Shown: positions 8,275-18,706, counted from the first letter of the stretch. The stretch: DNA of 57,683 nt from an uncultured Lachnospiraceae bacterium (GCA_900318375.1 ONKG01000035.1:1-57683); one strand, 5' to 3'. A program made the numbers and translations. Notes: generated by a model from the sequence alone, not told the origin.

Positions 8275-9000
8275 ATGAGCAGAATCATTCTGAAACTTTC
8301 CGGTGAGGCACTTGCCGGTGAAAACGACGGAACGATGCGCAATGCAAAGGGTGCCGTGAAACTGTACGATGAGCAGGTGATCGCGGGAATTGCAGCCCAG
8401 GTCAAAGAGCTCCATGACGCGGGTCATCAGATCGGTGTCGTGACGGGCGGAGGCAATATCTGGCGCGGCCGCACCGGCAACGAGATCGACAGGGTCAAAT
8501 CCGACCAGATCGGCATGCTGGCCACAGTCATGAACTGCCTGTATGTCTCCGAGATCTTCCGCGGCGCGGGTCTGGACACCAGAGTCATGACTCCCTTTGC
8601 CGTGGGCACATTTACAGATCAGTTTTCCAAGGATCAGGCTGTCCGTTTCCTCGAACAGGGGATCGTTGTATTTTTTGCCGGCGGGACAGGACATCCGTAT
8701 TTTTCCACAGACACAGGCATTGTACTGCGCGCGGTGGAAGTTGACGCGGACATGATCCTTATGGCCAAAAACATCGACGGTGTCTATGATTCGGATCCGG
8801 CAAAGAATCCGGACGCAAAGCGCTTTGACCATCTCACTTATGAAGAAGTCGTAGAGAGAAATCTCCAGGCGGTTGACATGACTTCCTCTGTTCTTGCCAA
8901 AGAGAACGGTATGGAAATGCGTATTTTTGCCCTGCAGGCGGAGCGGAGCATCATCCTGGCTGCAGGAGGCGACTTTGACGGTACGACGATCACGGCCTGA
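8275..9000 (+). CDS. pyrH: UMP kinase PyrH
   Basis: A 241-residue bacterial UMP kinase of the amino-acid kinase fold, which phosphorylates UMP to UDP for pyrimidine nucleotide synthesis. Visible motifs are the N-terminal ILKLSGEAL, the glycine-rich VVTGGGNIWRGR, the uridylate-binding GTGHPYFSTDTG and the nucleotide segment NIDGVYDSDPAKNPDAKRF. Length is normal. The start ATG follows AAAGAGGAAG. In many Firmicutes this gene follows rpsB-tsf; here typA lies upstream instead. frr follows on the same strand after 174 bp. Confidence 0.97.
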   Translation: MSRIILKLSGEALAGENDGTMRNAKGAVKLYDEQVIAGIAAQVKELHDAGHQIGVVTGGGNIWRGRTGNEIDRVKSDQIGMLATVMNCLYVSEIFRGAGLDTRVMTPFAVGTFTDQFSKDQAVRFLEQGIVVFFAGGTGHPYFSTDTGIVLRAVEVDADMILMAKNIDGVYDSDPAKNPDAKRFDHLTYEEVVERNLQAVDMTSSVLAKENGMEMRIFALQAERSIILAAGGDFDGTTITA

Positions 9001-9174
9001 TGGCTGTAAGTCAGTGATCATCATTAATATGTAAAATCAATGTTTTGCACATGCAATCTGTGTAAATGTATCAGGCAAATAAAATGATATCCGTCACCGC
9101 AGGAGGTAAGCATTTTTATAAATGTGCCGGACGGTGCAGCGGGAACACAAGCTAAATGAGAAAGGGGTAAAACC

Positions 9175-9732
9175 ATGAGCAGCGAGAGAGTCCAGCCTTA
9201 CGAAGCGAAAATGGAAAAGACATTGTCCCATCTGGAGACAGACCTGCAGGCAGTCCGCGCAGGACGCGCAAATCCGCATGTCCTTGATAAGATCCGTGTG
9301 GATTATTATGGATCTCCTACACCTATCCAGCAGCTTGCAAATGTCTCTGTCCCCGAGGCCAGGATCATCCAGATCTCTCCCTGGGAGAAGAAGATGCTCA
9401 AAGAGATCAGCCGCGCGATTTCCGCGTCTGACATCGGGATCAACCCGACCAACGACGGCTCCACGATCCGCCTGGTATTCCCCGAGCTGACCGGCGAGCG
9501 CCGTAAACAGCTCTCCAAGGATGTCAAGAAGATGGGCGAAGAGGCCAAGGTTGCTCTCAGAAATATCCGCCGTGACGGAAATGAAGCATTCAAGAAGCTC
9601 AAAAAGACCGAAGATGTCTCTGAAGATGTCGTTGCCGAGCTTCAGGATGAGCTGAGCAAATCGACTGACAAGTTTGTCAAGAAGATTGACAAGGCGATCG
9701 AAGAGAAGACCAAGGAGATCATGACTGTCTGA
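9175..9732 (+). CDS. frr: Ribosome recycling factor
   Basis: A 185-residue ribosome recycling factor, the exact usual size, which with EF-G splits post-termination ribosomes. Recognisable parts are the N-terminal helix with MEKTLSHLETDLQAVRAGRANPH, the inserted domain around YYGSPTPIQQLANVSVPEARIIQISPW, the INPTNDGSTIRLVFPELT segment and the C-terminal helix RRDGNEAFKKL. The ATG follows GAGAAAGGGG at ideal distance. pyrH-frr adjacency is widespread and supports a joint operon. Confidence 0.97.
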   Translation: MSSERVQPYEAKMEKTLSHLETDLQAVRAGRANPHVLDKIRVDYYGSPTPIQQLANVSVPEARIIQISPWEKKMLKEISRAISASDIGINPTNDGSTIRLVFPELTGERRKQLSKDVKKMGEEAKVALRNIRRDGNEAFKKLKKTEDVSEDVVAELQDELSKSTDKFVKKIDKAIEEKTKEIMTV

Positions 9733-9856
9733 TCCCCGGTCCGTCCATATGGCAGACAGCTGTGACAATGATTTCACACAAAACCCGCAGGAGGTACTGC
9801 AGCCGCACCGCTGTGTAACCCGCTGCGGGTTGTTGTAATGACAGGAAAAGAAAAAG

Positions 9857-10582
9857 ATGAATGAGGAAAACAGACAGGGCATGAAGATTCCGGTCCATAT
9901 CGCGATCATTATGGACGGAAACGGAAGGTGGGCAAAGCGCAGAGGCATGCCCCGCACTTTCGGCCACACCCAGGGCGCAAAAGTTGTCGAACAGATCCTG
10001 GAGGATGCTGACCACATGGGCGTCAAATATCTGACTGTATACGCTTTTTCCACGGAAAACTGGTCGAGACCGCAGACAGAAGTCAAGGCATTGATGAATC
10101 TTCTGCGCAGATATATGAAGACCAGTCTTGCCAAGTGCGCGAAAAACAATGTTCGTATCCGTGTGATCGGTGACAAATCCATGCTTGATGAGGATCTTCA
10201 GGCTTCCATTGCCAACCTTGAGCAGGAAACGGCGTCGAATACCGGGATCGGTTTCCAGATCGCCATCAATTACGGCGGGCGGGATGAGATCGTCCGCGCT
10301 GTCAGACGTGCGGCCGGTCAGGGACTGCTGGACGAAATAGACAAGATTGACGAGTCGGTCCTGGACAGCTGCCTTGATACAGCAGGGATTCCCGATCCGG
10401 ATCTTCTGATCCGGACCTGCGGGGAACAGCGTATTTCCAATTTTCTGCTGTGGCAGCTCGCCTACTCGGAGATGTATTTTACCCCGAAGGCATGGCCGGA
10501 GTTTAACCGTGAGGAACTGCTCAAAGCAATCGATGCCTACAATCATCGGGAGAGAAGATACGGTGGGCTGACCAACGAATAA
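9857..10582 (+). CDS. uppS: Isoprenyl transferase (undecaprenyl diphosphate synthase)
   Basis: A 241-residue cis-prenyltransferase that builds the undecaprenyl carrier for cell-wall synthesis from farnesyl-PP and isopentenyl-PP. Diagnostic motifs: HIAIIMDGNGRWAK with the catalytic Asp, the GHTQGAK helix, TVYAFSTENWSRP, and the C-terminal LLIRTCGEQRISNFLLWQLAYSE region. The last usually reads RTSGE; here it is RTCGE. The substrate probably enters from the membrane side, and the product serves peptidoglycan and teichoic-acid assembly. It lies between frr and cdsA in the classic order. Confidence 0.96.
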   Translation: MNEENRQGMKIPVHIAIIMDGNGRWAKRRGMPRTFGHTQGAKVVEQILEDADHMGVKYLTVYAFSTENWSRPQTEVKALMNLLRRYMKTSLAKCAKNNVRIRVIGDKSMLDEDLQASIANLEQETASNTGIGFQIAINYGGRDEIVRAVRRAAGQGLLDEIDKIDESVLDSCLDTAGIPDPDLLIRTCGEQRISNFLLWQLAYSEMYFTPKAWPEFNREELLKAIDAYNHRERRYGGLTNE

Positions 10583-10659
10583 CGATCAGCAGGCTTTCAT
10601 GAAGATGCAGCAGTTATGTATCGTTTATGGAAACTATTCGGCTGATCCGGAGGGATTAT

Positions 10660-11553
10660 ATGAAAGAAAGAATTGTCAGCGGCGTGATTTTAGCCGTGTT
10701 GATCATCGGTCTGGGTTTTGCGGGGTCATATCCACTGTGGCTTATGTGCCTTTTCTGCAGTCTGATCGGATATATGGAGCTCACGGCTGTACTTTGCAGA
10801 AGTTCATCCGGAAAAAAGAATACATCCGCCCCCAAATGGTATTCCGTACCCGATCTGATCGCTGTTCCGGGCTTCCTGCTGACAGCAGTTTATTATGCCG
10901 GACTGATCTATATCGAGTGGAAATACGGACTTGTCAATCAGCCTGATATGATCCGCGTCTCAGATTATTGGACCATGATGATGCTGACCCTGGATTTTCT
11001 GCTCACCATGGTGGTATATGTCTATACCTTCCCCCGCAGGAGATCTTCTCAGGCGACGGGCGCGGTCATGGCCTTTCTGTACGTACCCGTCATGATGGCA
11101 TATGTCTGCAGGACCAGAAATCTGCCCCACGGCATTTTCCTCTACCTGCTGATCTTTATCTGTGCCTCTGTCAGTGATGTCTGCGCGCTTGCAGTCGGTA
11201 TGGCGATCGGACGTCACAAGCTGGCGCCTGTACTCAGTCCCAAGAAGACCATTGAGGGAGCCATCGGAGGAATCGCAGGAAGTGCTGTGGTAAGCTGCCT
11301 TCTGGCTCTCGTGGTCCGCCAGATCGAGAAGGGCTCAGATCTCACCATCCTCTTTCTGATCATCGGTATAATAGGAAGCCTGATCGGACAGACCGGTGAT
11401 CTTGCAGCCTCCGCCATCAAGCGCAATAACTCGATCAAGGACTACGGCACACTGATCCCCGGACACGGCGGAATCATGGACCGCTTTGACAGCATCATCT
11501 TTACAGCTCCTGTGATCTACTATCTTTCCTTTATTCTCAGCGAAAGGCTGTAA
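10660..11553 (+). CDS. cdsA: Phosphatidate cytidylyltransferase
   Basis: A 297-residue membrane enzyme that converts phosphatidic acid and CTP to CDP-diacylglycerol, the precursor of acidic phospholipids. About eight hydrophobic segments are visible, starting with the first helix after MKERIVSGVILAVLIIGL. The C-terminal family signature is clear: GDLAASAIKRNNSIKDYGTL followed by IPGHGGIMDRFDS. The ATG at 10660 directly follows GGAGGG; the earlier in-frame ATG at 10627 lacks a good site. An 81-bp gap with short repeats of GAAGCTGTAT separates it from rseP. The gene dxr, frequently found here in other Firmicutes, is absent. Confidence 0.94.
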   Translation: MKERIVSGVILAVLIIGLGFAGSYPLWLMCLFCSLIGYMELTAVLCRSSSGKKNTSAPKWYSVPDLIAVPGFLLTAVYYAGLIYIEWKYGLVNQPDMIRVSDYWTMMMLTLDFLLTMVVYVYTFPRRRSSQATGAVMAFLYVPVMMAYVCRTRNLPHGIFLYLLIFICASVSDVCALAVGMAIGRHKLAPVLSPKKTIEGAIGGIAGSAVVSCLLALVVRQIEKGSDLTILFLIIGIIGSLIGQTGDLAASAIKRNNSIKDYGTLIPGHGGIMDRFDSIIFTAPVIYYLSFILSERL

Positions 11554-11634
11554 TTGCAATTTCACTGTAATGACAGCTTCAGAAACTGTCTTTTCGGAAG
11601 CTGTATTTCAGAAGCTGTATAAAAGGCTTTTTAT

Positions 11635-12696
11635 ATGATTATAAGTATTCTGATTTTTTTGATCATCTTCAGTGTGATCGTCATCTCACATGAGTTCGGC
11701 CATTACGCCATCGCCCGCAGGAACGGGATTCGTGTCAATGAATTTGATATCGGCATGGGACCTGTGCTCTACCGCAAAAAGGGTAAGGAGACAGACTTCT
11801 GCATCCGTCTCCTACCGATCGGCGGAGCCTGCATTTTTGACGGGCTGGACGGACTTGACGATGAAGAAGAGCAGGATAAACTGGATGAGCATTCGTTTCC
11901 CAAGGCCCCTGTAAGGGCGAGGATCGCTGCGGTGCTTGCCGGTCCCATGGCAAATTTCATTCTCGGTTTTGTTTTTTCTGTCATACTGGTCGCGTTTGTG
12001 GGAACAGACCTTCCTGTTATTCAGGAGGTCATTCCTGATTCCGCCGCCGAGGAGGCAGGACTGCAGTCGGGCGATGTGATCCGGAAGATCAACGGTGAGC
12101 GCATCCATATTTACAGGGAAGTGACCCTTGTCTCCATGATGAACTACGGAGAACCCCTTTCCATTACGATTGAAAGAGACGGAGAGCGGCAGACTGTTCA
12201 CCTGATCCCGCAGTATGATGAGGAGGATAACCGCTATTATATCGGGATCCGCGGTGCGGGCCAGTACCTCAAATGCAATCCTTTCCAGGTTTTTCAGTAC
12301 GGCTTTTATGAGACCGGATACTGGCTCAAGGCGACCTACAAATCCCTGGGCCTGATCTTCCGCGGACATTTTTCCAAAGATGATGTCGCGGGGCCGGTCG
12401 GTGTTGTCAAGGTCGTCGATGATACCTATGAAGAAACGGCACCCTACGGACCGGCAGCGGTGATCCTGACTTTCCTGAGTCTGGCGACCCTTCTGACGGT
12501 GAATCTGGGCGTCATCAATCTGCTTCCGATCCCGGCCCTGGACGGGGGAAGGCTCCTGTTTCTGCTTCTCGAAGCTGTGCGGGGAAAACCGATCCCGCCC
12601 GAGAAGGAGGGAATGGTGCATCTGGCAGGTTTTGCCGTGCTCATGTTCGTGATGATACTCGTCCTGTTTAATGATATTTCAAGATTCTTTTCATAA
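11635..12696 (+). CDS. rseP: Site-2 intramembrane metalloprotease RseP/RasP
   Basis: A 353-residue RIP metalloprotease that cuts transmembrane proteins within the membrane, for example anti-sigma factors or remnant signal peptides. The zinc-binding HEFGH lies in the first membrane helix (residues 19-23), followed by a second helix near 110. A PDZ domain occupies roughly 120-190 (PDSAAEEAGLQSGDVIRKING). The third metal ligand is in NLLPIPALDGGR near residue 300. Two further hydrophobic segments complete the family topology. Length is typical for a single-PDZ Gram-positive type. It sits between cdsA and ispG. Confidence 0.94.
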   Translation: MIISILIFLIIFSVIVISHEFGHYAIARRNGIRVNEFDIGMGPVLYRKKGKETDFCIRLLPIGGACIFDGLDGLDDEEEQDKLDEHSFPKAPVRARIAAVLAGPMANFILGFVFSVILVAFVGTDLPVIQEVIPDSAAEEAGLQSGDVIRKINGERIHIYREVTLVSMMNYGEPLSITIERDGERQTVHLIPQYDEEDNRYYIGIRGAGQYLKCNPFQVFQYGFYETGYWLKATYKSLGLIFRGHFSKDDVAGPVGVVKVVDDTYEETAPYGPAAVILTFLSLATLLTVNLGVINLLPIPALDGGRLLFLLLEAVRGKPIPPEKEGMVHLAGFAVLMFVMILVLFNDISRFFS

Positions 12697-12885
12697 AAAA
12701 TTCTACAAAAAATCGGCCGGATTGCGCGGAGGCTTTTTCTGTGATAGTCACAGACCGCTCGATCCGGCTCATTGCAACCCCTGACCCTGCAGCTATTAAT
12801 CCCGGATGGAGTCAGGTGATTATTCATAAAGCAGGAAGGCAAAAGCACAGGAACGCAGAAAGAGTGTTCCGGAACGGAGAAAAAA

Positions 12886-13941
12886 ATGACTTATCGTGAC
12901 CATACAAAAATGATCCGCATCGGCGACCGTGTGATCGGAGGCGGAAACCCCATTCTCATTCAGTCTATGACCAATACCCCCACGGAGGATGTCAAGGCGA
13001 CAGTTGCCCAGATCCTGCGTCTGGAGGAAGCCGGATGCGAGATCATCCGCTGTACATGCCCCTCGGAGGAGGCGGCCCTTGCCATCGGTCAGATCAAAAA
13101 GAGAATCCATATTCCCCTGGTGGCAGATATCCACTTTGATTACAAAATGGCTATCCGGGCCATGGAAAACGGCGCGGACAAGATCCGTATCAACCCGGGA
13201 AATATCGGCGGACGCGAAAAAATTGAGGCGGTTGTAAATGTTGCCAAGGAGCGTCAGGTTCCGATCAGGGTCGGTGTCAACAGCGGATCCCTGGAGAAGG
13301 AACTGGTCGCAAAATACGGCGGTGTCACTGCAGAGGGTCTTGTGGAGAGTGCCCTGGACAAGGTCCGCATGGTGGAAGAGTGCGGTTATGACCAGATGGT
13401 CATCAGTATTAAATCCTCGGATGTCCTGACATGTGCCCGCGCCCATGAGCTGCTGGCCAGGAAGACGGACTATCCTCTGCATGTCGGTATCACCGAGGCC
13501 GGTACCCTCTACAGCGGAAACCTCAAGTCTGCCGTGGGCCTTGGTATCATTCTCTATCAGGGTATCGGCGACACCATCCGTGTCTCCCTGACCGGCGACC
13601 CTGTGGAGGAAATCAAATCCGCAAAGATGATCCTGCGCACTCTGGGTCTGCGCAGGGGCGGAATCGATGTCGTCTCATGTCCGACCTGCGGAAGGACCAA
13701 AATCGATCTTGTCGGTCTGGCAAACCAGGTGGAGACCATGGTACAGGGATATGACCTCAATATCAAAGTGGCGGTCATGGGCTGCGCTGTCAACGGTCCC
13801 GGCGAGGCAAAGGAGGCCGACATCGGGATCGCAGGCGGAATCGGGGAAGGACTTCTCATCAAGCATGGACAGATCGTCCGCAAGATGAGAGAGGAGGAAC
13901 TCCTCGATGCTCTGAAATATGAGCTTGATCACTGGAAGTAA
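12886..13941 (+). CDS. ispG: 4-hydroxy-3-methylbut-2-en-1-yl diphosphate synthase IspG
   Basis: A 351-residue IspG (GcpE), the [4Fe-4S] enzyme of the MEP isoprenoid pathway that converts the cyclic diphosphate MEcPP to HMBPP. Motifs: [19 protein letters not shown] near the N terminus, [10 protein letters not shown], and the cluster cysteines in [11 protein letters not shown] and [19 protein letters not shown]. The ATG follows GGAACGGAG. ispG in this operon supplies precursors used by UppS. The MEP-pathway enzyme gene dxr is not in its common place two genes upstream, so it must be elsewhere if the pathway works. Confidence 0.96.
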   Translation: MTYRDHTKMIRIGDRVIGGGNPILIQSMTNTPTEDVKATVAQILRLEEAGCEIIRCTCPSEEAALAIGQIKKRIHIPLVADIHFDYKMAIRAMENGADKIRINPGNIGGREKIEAVVNVAKERQVPIRVGVNSGSLEKELVAKYGGVTAEGLVESALDKVRMVEECGYDQMVISIKSSDVLTCARAHELLARKTDYPLHVGITEAGTLYSGNLKSAVGLGIILYQGIGDTIRVSLTGDPVEEIKSAKMILRTLGLRRGGIDVVSCPTCGRTKIDLVGLANQVETMVQGYDLNIKVAVMGCAVNGPGEAKEADIGIAGGIGEGLLIKHGQIVRKMREEELLDALKYELDHWK

Positions 13942-13957
13942 TATGGAGTCTGCATAA

Positions 13958-16900
13958 ATGTCCAAACCTTTTTTTGACGTATTTCCCAAACTGAAAGTCC
14001 GCAAAGACCTGCAGGACTATTTTCAGGACACACAGGTAGAGCGGCTGGCTGCAAACCGCGAGAGGACAAGACTCAAGGTCTGCCTGCGCTCCGACCACCT
14101 GATCCACAAGGATCGGGTTTTTCGCATGCAGAAAGCGATGGAGGAGCAGCTGTTCGGGGGCCGCAGAGTCGAAGTCTATATGGAAGAACACTATGACCTC
14201 TCCGCCCAGTACACGCCGAGGTCGCTGATGGAGGCCTACAGCGATTCGATCAGCTGTGAGATTTCTTCCTTTTCTCCGGTCATGGGTGTGTTTTTCCGGG
14301 ACGCGGCGATCACATATGGTGAAAACGATACGATTGACGTGTGCATGCGGGATACCTGTATCAGCCGCGGTCTGCAGGAACGTCTGGAAGAGGCCCTCAA
14401 CCGCATTTTCCGCGACCGCTGCGGAGTGCCTGCCACACTTACAGTGACATTGAAAGCAGAAGACAATGATAAAACCCTTGAAGGCAGTGACCTCAGCGGA
14501 ACAGAGACCTCAGGGTATGGATATGAAGAATCCGGATTCGGGGAGACTGCTGAGACTGCATTTGCAAAAGAGCCGGATGCTGCAGGCACTTACGGCAGCA
14601 GCAATGCCGGCAAAGGTCTGAATGAAGGCCTGCAAAATGCCCTGCCGGGTGCCGGGAGAGGCGGACAAAACCAGGCAGGCGGTTCCGGAGGAAATGATAA
14701 GAAAAATACCGGAGACTTCGGCAATGGAGGCTTCAATAATGACGGCTTTGGAAACGGCGGCTCCGGTAACGGCGGTTTTGGCAGCAGCGGCTCCGGTAAC
14801 GGCGGTTATGGAAACAGCTCAGGGAAGGGGCGCGGAAACGGGAAAAACGGACGCGGCGGCCGCTTCGGCAGAGACAGGAAGAACGAGAGGGAGTATTCGC
14901 TCAAGCGTTCCTCTCATCCGGATGTTATCTTCGGACGAGAGGTCACTGCGGATGCCATCAGGATCGCGGATGTGATCGGTGAGATCGGAGAGGTTGTCAT
15001 CCGGGGACAGATCATCGGAAACGATCGCCGCGATATCCGAAATGAAAAGACCATCATCAAGTTCTCTCTGACTGATTTTACGGACTCTGTTTACTGCAAG
15101 CTGTTTGTGCCTACCGACAAGGCGGATGAACTGCTCAAGGAGATCGGAAAAGGGACCTTTGTCAAGGTGCGCGGCGCGGCTGTTATGGATACCTTTGACA
15201 AGGAAGTGATCGTTTCCTCCATCCAGGGCATTATGAAGATTCCGTCTTTCAAGACGACAAGAGTAGATGACGCGCCTGTCAAGCGCATTGAACTGCACTG
15301 CCACACCAAGATGAGCGATATGGACGGTGTGTCGGAGTGCAAAAATATAGTAAAGAGGGCTTATTCCTGGGGCATGCCCGCCATCGCGATCACAGATCAC
15401 GGCAACATCCAGGCATTTCCGGATGCGGGACATGTGCGTGAGGACCTCTTAAAAGCAGAGAATAAAAAGCGAAAGGAAAACGGCCAGCCTGCTGTCGACT
15501 CCCAGGATTTCTTTAAGGTGCTCTACGGGGTCGAGTGCTATCTCGTCGATGACCTTGTAAAAAGTGTCGTGCCGGTCCCGGAAGAAGACCTGGACCTGGC
15601 CGTCAAAGACCGCCCTGTCGTCGTCTTTGATCTGGAGACCACCGGTTTTTCGCCTGAAAAGAACAGGATCATTGAAATCGGCGCTGTCAGGATCGAAAAC
15701 GGAAGGGTGCGCGACCGCTTTTCACAGTTTGTAAATCCCGAGGTGCCCATCCCCTACAGGATCACACAGCTGACAGGCATCACGGACAGTATGGTCATTG
15801 ATGCCAAGACCATCGACCTGGTGCTGCCTTATTTCCTGCGTTTCTGCGAAGGATGCATTCTGGTAGGACACAATGTAAACTTTGATATCGGCTTTATCAG
15901 GGCAAACGCTCAGCGTCTGGGTCTTGCCTGTCATTTCACCACTGCGGATACGCTGGGCATGGCGAGAGCCCTTCTGCCCGGCCACGCCAAATATACCCTG
16001 GACGCGGTCGCAAAGCTTTTGAATGTCTCCCTGGATAATCACCACCGTGCTGTGGACGATGCGGAGTGTACTGCCGGTATCTGGATGAAAATGCTGCCCC
16101 TTCTGGAACAGCATGGGGTTACTACTCTGCGCGAAATCGAAGAATTCTGCAGACCGACACCCGATACGGTAAAGCGCCTCCGCACACACCACTGCATCCT
16201 GCTGGCCAAAAATACTACGGGAAGGACCAACCTCTATACCATGGTCAGTGAATCACATCTGACCTACTTTTTCAAAAAACCCCGCATTCCCAAGAGTCTT
16301 TTGATGAAATACCGGGAGGGTATCCTGGTGGGAAGCGCCTGTGTCATGGGCGAACTGATGGAGGCAGTGCTGGAGGAGCGTTCCGATGAGGCCCTGGCAG
16401 GGATTGTGGATTTTTATGACTATCTGGAGATCCAGCCGCGCGACAACAACCGCTTCCTTCTGGAATCGCCGAAGATGCAGGACAAATATCCCCAGATCAG
16501 GACGGAAGAGGACCTTCTCAACCTCAACAGAACCATTGTCCGTCTGGGCGAGCAGGCGGGTAAACCGGTCGTTGCGACTGGCGACGTGCATTTCCTGGAC
16601 CCCGAAGACGAAATCTACCGCTCCATTATCCAGGAGGGTATGGGTATGTCCGATGAGGACCCCGCACCCCTCTTCCTTCACACTACGAATGAAATGCTGG
16701 AGGAGTTTGCCTATCTGGGCGCCAAAAAAGCGCAGGAAGTCGTCATTGACAACCCGCGCCGGATCGCGGATATGATCGACGCTCTTTCTCCCGTGCGCCC
16801 CGACAAGTGTCCGCCCGTCATTCCCAACAGTGATGAGAACCTGCGCAGGATCTGCTATGACAAGGCCCACAGTATGTATGGAGATCCCCTCCCGGAGATC

Positions 16901-18706
16901 GTGCAGGAGCGGCTTGAGAGAGAGCTGCGTTCCATCATTTCCAACGGTTATTCGGTCATGTACATCATTGCCCAGAAGCTTGTGTGGAAATCCGTCGAGG
17001 ACGGTTACCTGGTCGGTTCACGCGGATCTGTCGGCTCCTCTTTCGTCGCGACCATGTCAGGAATCACGGAGGTCAACCCCCTTCCGCCCCACTATTACTG
17101 CACCAACTGCCACTACACCGATTTTGACTCTGATCTGGTAAAACAGTATCAGGGAAAATGCGGGATCGATATGCCCCGCATGAAGTGCCCTCACTGCGGA
17201 GAGGAACTCAAAAAGGACGGCTTTGACATTCCCTTCGAGACCTTCCTGGGATTTAAGGGCGATAAAGAGCCTGATATCGATCTGAACTTCTCGGGCGAGT
17301 ACCAGGCCAAGGCCCACGCCTACACAAAGGTCATTTTCGGCCACGAACAGACCTTCAAGGCCGGTACGATCGCGACTGTGGCGGACAAGACCGCCTACGG
17401 TTACGTCAAACACTATTTTGAAAATAAAGGAATCGCCAAACGAAACTGTGAGATCGAGCGCCTCCTTGCAGGCTGCACGGGGATCCGCCGCAGTACCGGC
17501 CAGCACCCGGGCGGTATCGTCGTCCTGCCTCTGGGGGAGAATATCAATACCTTCACCCCTGTCCAGCACCCGGCAAACGACATGACGACCGATATCGTCA
17601 CGACCCATTTTGATTATCATTCGATCGACCACAACCTGCTCAAGCTGGACATTCTGGGACACGATGATCCGACCATGATCCGCATGCTGCAGGATCTGAC
17701 AGGCCTGGATCCCACGGAGATCCCGCTGGACGACCCGGATGTCATGAAGCTTTTTTCCAGCACCGAATCTCTTGGCATCACCACAGAGCAGAACGGCGGC
17801 ATCGACGTCGGTTCCCTGGGCATTCCGGAGTTCGGCACAAAATTCGTCATCGGCATGCTGGACGATACGAGACCTACCACCATGTCGGAGCTGGTCCGCA
17901 TTTCCGGTCTGTCCCACGGCACGGACGTGTGGCTGGGTAATGCGCAGACCCTGATCCAGGAGGGAAAAGCGGTTCTGTCTACGGCCATCTGCACGCGTGA
18001 CGATATCATGTCCTACCTCATCGCCCAGGGGATGGATAAATCCCTGTCCTTCAAGACTATGGAATCTGTCCGAAAGGGCAAGGGACTCACTCCGGAGATG
18101 AAGGAGGCCATGCGTGCCGCCAATGTTCCGGAGTGGTACATCGACTCCTGCCTTAAGATCAAATACATGTTCCCCCGCGCGCATGCGGCCGCCTACGTCA
18201 TGATGGCTCTGCGGATCGCCTACTGCAAGGTTCACTATCCCCTGGCTTATTATGCTGCCTACTACAGTATCCGCGCCTCGGCCTTCTCTTATGAGATCAT
18301 GTGCCGGGGCAGAGACCATCTGCTGGCGGTCATGGAGGATTATCAGCGCAGGAAAGATAGTCTGACTCCCAAGGAGCAGACCACCCTTGACGACTGCCTC
18401 GTTGTCCGCGAGATGTATGCCCGCGGCTTCGAGTTTGTTCCTATCGATATCTACTCAGCCCAATCCCGTCTGTGTTCCATTGTTGACGGGAAGATCATGC
18501 CCAGCTTAAAGAGCATCGACGGCATGGGTGAAAAGGCAGCTGACGCGGTGGTGGAAGCCCGAAAAGACGGTCCCTTCATATCCCGCGACGACTTCTGGAA
18601 CCGGACAAAGGTCCCCAAGACTGTCATAGAGAAAATGCACGAACTGGGCCTGCTGGGTGATCTTCCTGAGTCCAACCAGATCAGCCTTTTCGACATGTTT
18701 GAATAA
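13958..18706 (+). CDS. polC: DNA polymerase III alpha subunit, Gram-positive type PolC
   Basis: A 1582-residue replicative polymerase, longer than the usual 1430-1470. Order of parts: N-terminal domain (1-200); a low-complexity Gly/Asn/Ser linker rich in GNGG and GSGNGG (about 215-315); OB fold (about 345-430); PHP domain beginning RIELHCHTKMSDMDG (about 443); inserted DEDD 3'-5' exonuclease with VVFDLETTGFSP (about 555) and the HHRAVDDAE motif; palm and fingers with GSRGSVGSSFVATM (about 1020); a zinc-binding pair CTNC and CPHCGEE (about 1047-1085); and EPDIDLNFSG with catalytic aspartates. The linker accounts for the extra length. It closes the pyrH block, 16 bp after ispG. The ATG lacks a strong ribosome site, suggesting coupling to ispG. 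Confidence 0.97.
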   Translation: MSKPFFDVFPKLKVRKDLQDYFQDTQVERLAANRERTRLKVCLRSDHLIHKDRVFRMQKAMEEQLFGGRRVEVYMEEHYDLSAQYTPRSLMEAYSDSISCEISSFSPVMGVFFRDAAITYGENDTIDVCMRDTCISRGLQERLEEALNRIFRDRCGVPATLTVTLKAEDNDKTLEGSDLSGTETSGYGYEESGFGETAETAFAKEPDAAGTYGSSNAGKGLNEGLQNALPGAGRGGQNQAGGSGGNDKKNTGDFGNGGFNNDGFGNGGSGNGGFGSSGSGNGGYGNSSGKGRGNGKNGRGGRFGRDRKNEREYSLKRSSHPDVIFGREVTADAIRIADVIGEIGEVVIRGQIIGNDRRDIRNEKTIIKFSLTDFTDSVYCKLFVPTDKADELLKEIGKGTFVKVRGAAVMDTFDKEVIVSSIQGIMKIPSFKTTRVDDAPVKRIELHCHTKMSDMDGVSECKNIVKRAYSWGMPAIAITDHGNIQAFPDAGHVREDLLKAENKKRKENGQPAVDSQDFFKVLYGVECYLVDDLVKSVVPVPEEDLDLAVKDRPVVVFDLETTGFSPEKNRIIEIGAVRIENGRVRDRFSQFVNPEVPIPYRITQLTGITDSMVIDAKTIDLVLPYFLRFCEGCILVGHNVNFDIGFIRANAQRLGLACHFTTADTLGMARALLPGHAKYTLDAVAKLLNVSLDNHHRAVDDAECTAGIWMKMLPLLEQHGVTTLREIEEFCRPTPDTVKRLRTHHCILLAKNTTGRTNLYTMVSESHLTYFFKKPRIPKSLLMKYREGILVGSACVMGELMEAVLEERSDEALAGIVDFYDYLEIQPRDNNRFLLESPKMQDKYPQIRTEEDLLNLNRTIVRLGEQAGKPVVATGDVHFLDPEDEIYRSIIQEGMGMSDEDPAPLFLHTTNEMLEEFAYLGAKKAQEVVIDNPRRIADMIDALSPVRPDKCPPVIPNSDENLRRICYDKAHSMYGDPLPEIVQERLERELRSIISNGYSVMYIIAQKLVWKSVEDGYLVGSRGSVGSSFVATMSGITEVNPLPPHYYCTNCHYTDFDSDLVKQYQGKCGIDMPRMKCPHCGEELKKDGFDIPFETFLGFKGDKEPDIDLNFSGEYQAKAHAYTKVIFGHEQTFKAGTIATVADKTAYGYVKHYFENKGIAKRNCEIERLLAGCTGIRRSTGQHPGGIVVLPLGENINTFTPVQHPANDMTTDIVTTHFDYHSIDHNLLKLDILGHDDPTMIRMLQDLTGLDPTEIPLDDPDVMKLFSSTESLGITTEQNGGIDVGSLGIPEFGTKFVIGMLDDTRPTTMSELVRISGLSHGTDVWLGNAQTLIQEGKAVLSTAICTRDDIMSYLIAQGMDKSLSFKTMESVRKGKGLTPEMKEAMRAANVPEWYIDSCLKIKYMFPRAHAAAYVMMALRIAYCKVHYPLAYYAAYYSIRASAFSYEIMCRGRDHLLAVMEDYQRRKDSLTPKEQTTLDDCLVVREMYARGFEFVPIDIYSAQSRLCSIVDGKIMPSLKSIDGMGEKAADAVVEARKDGPFISRDDFWNRTKVPKTVIEKMHELGLLGDLPESNQISLFDMFE

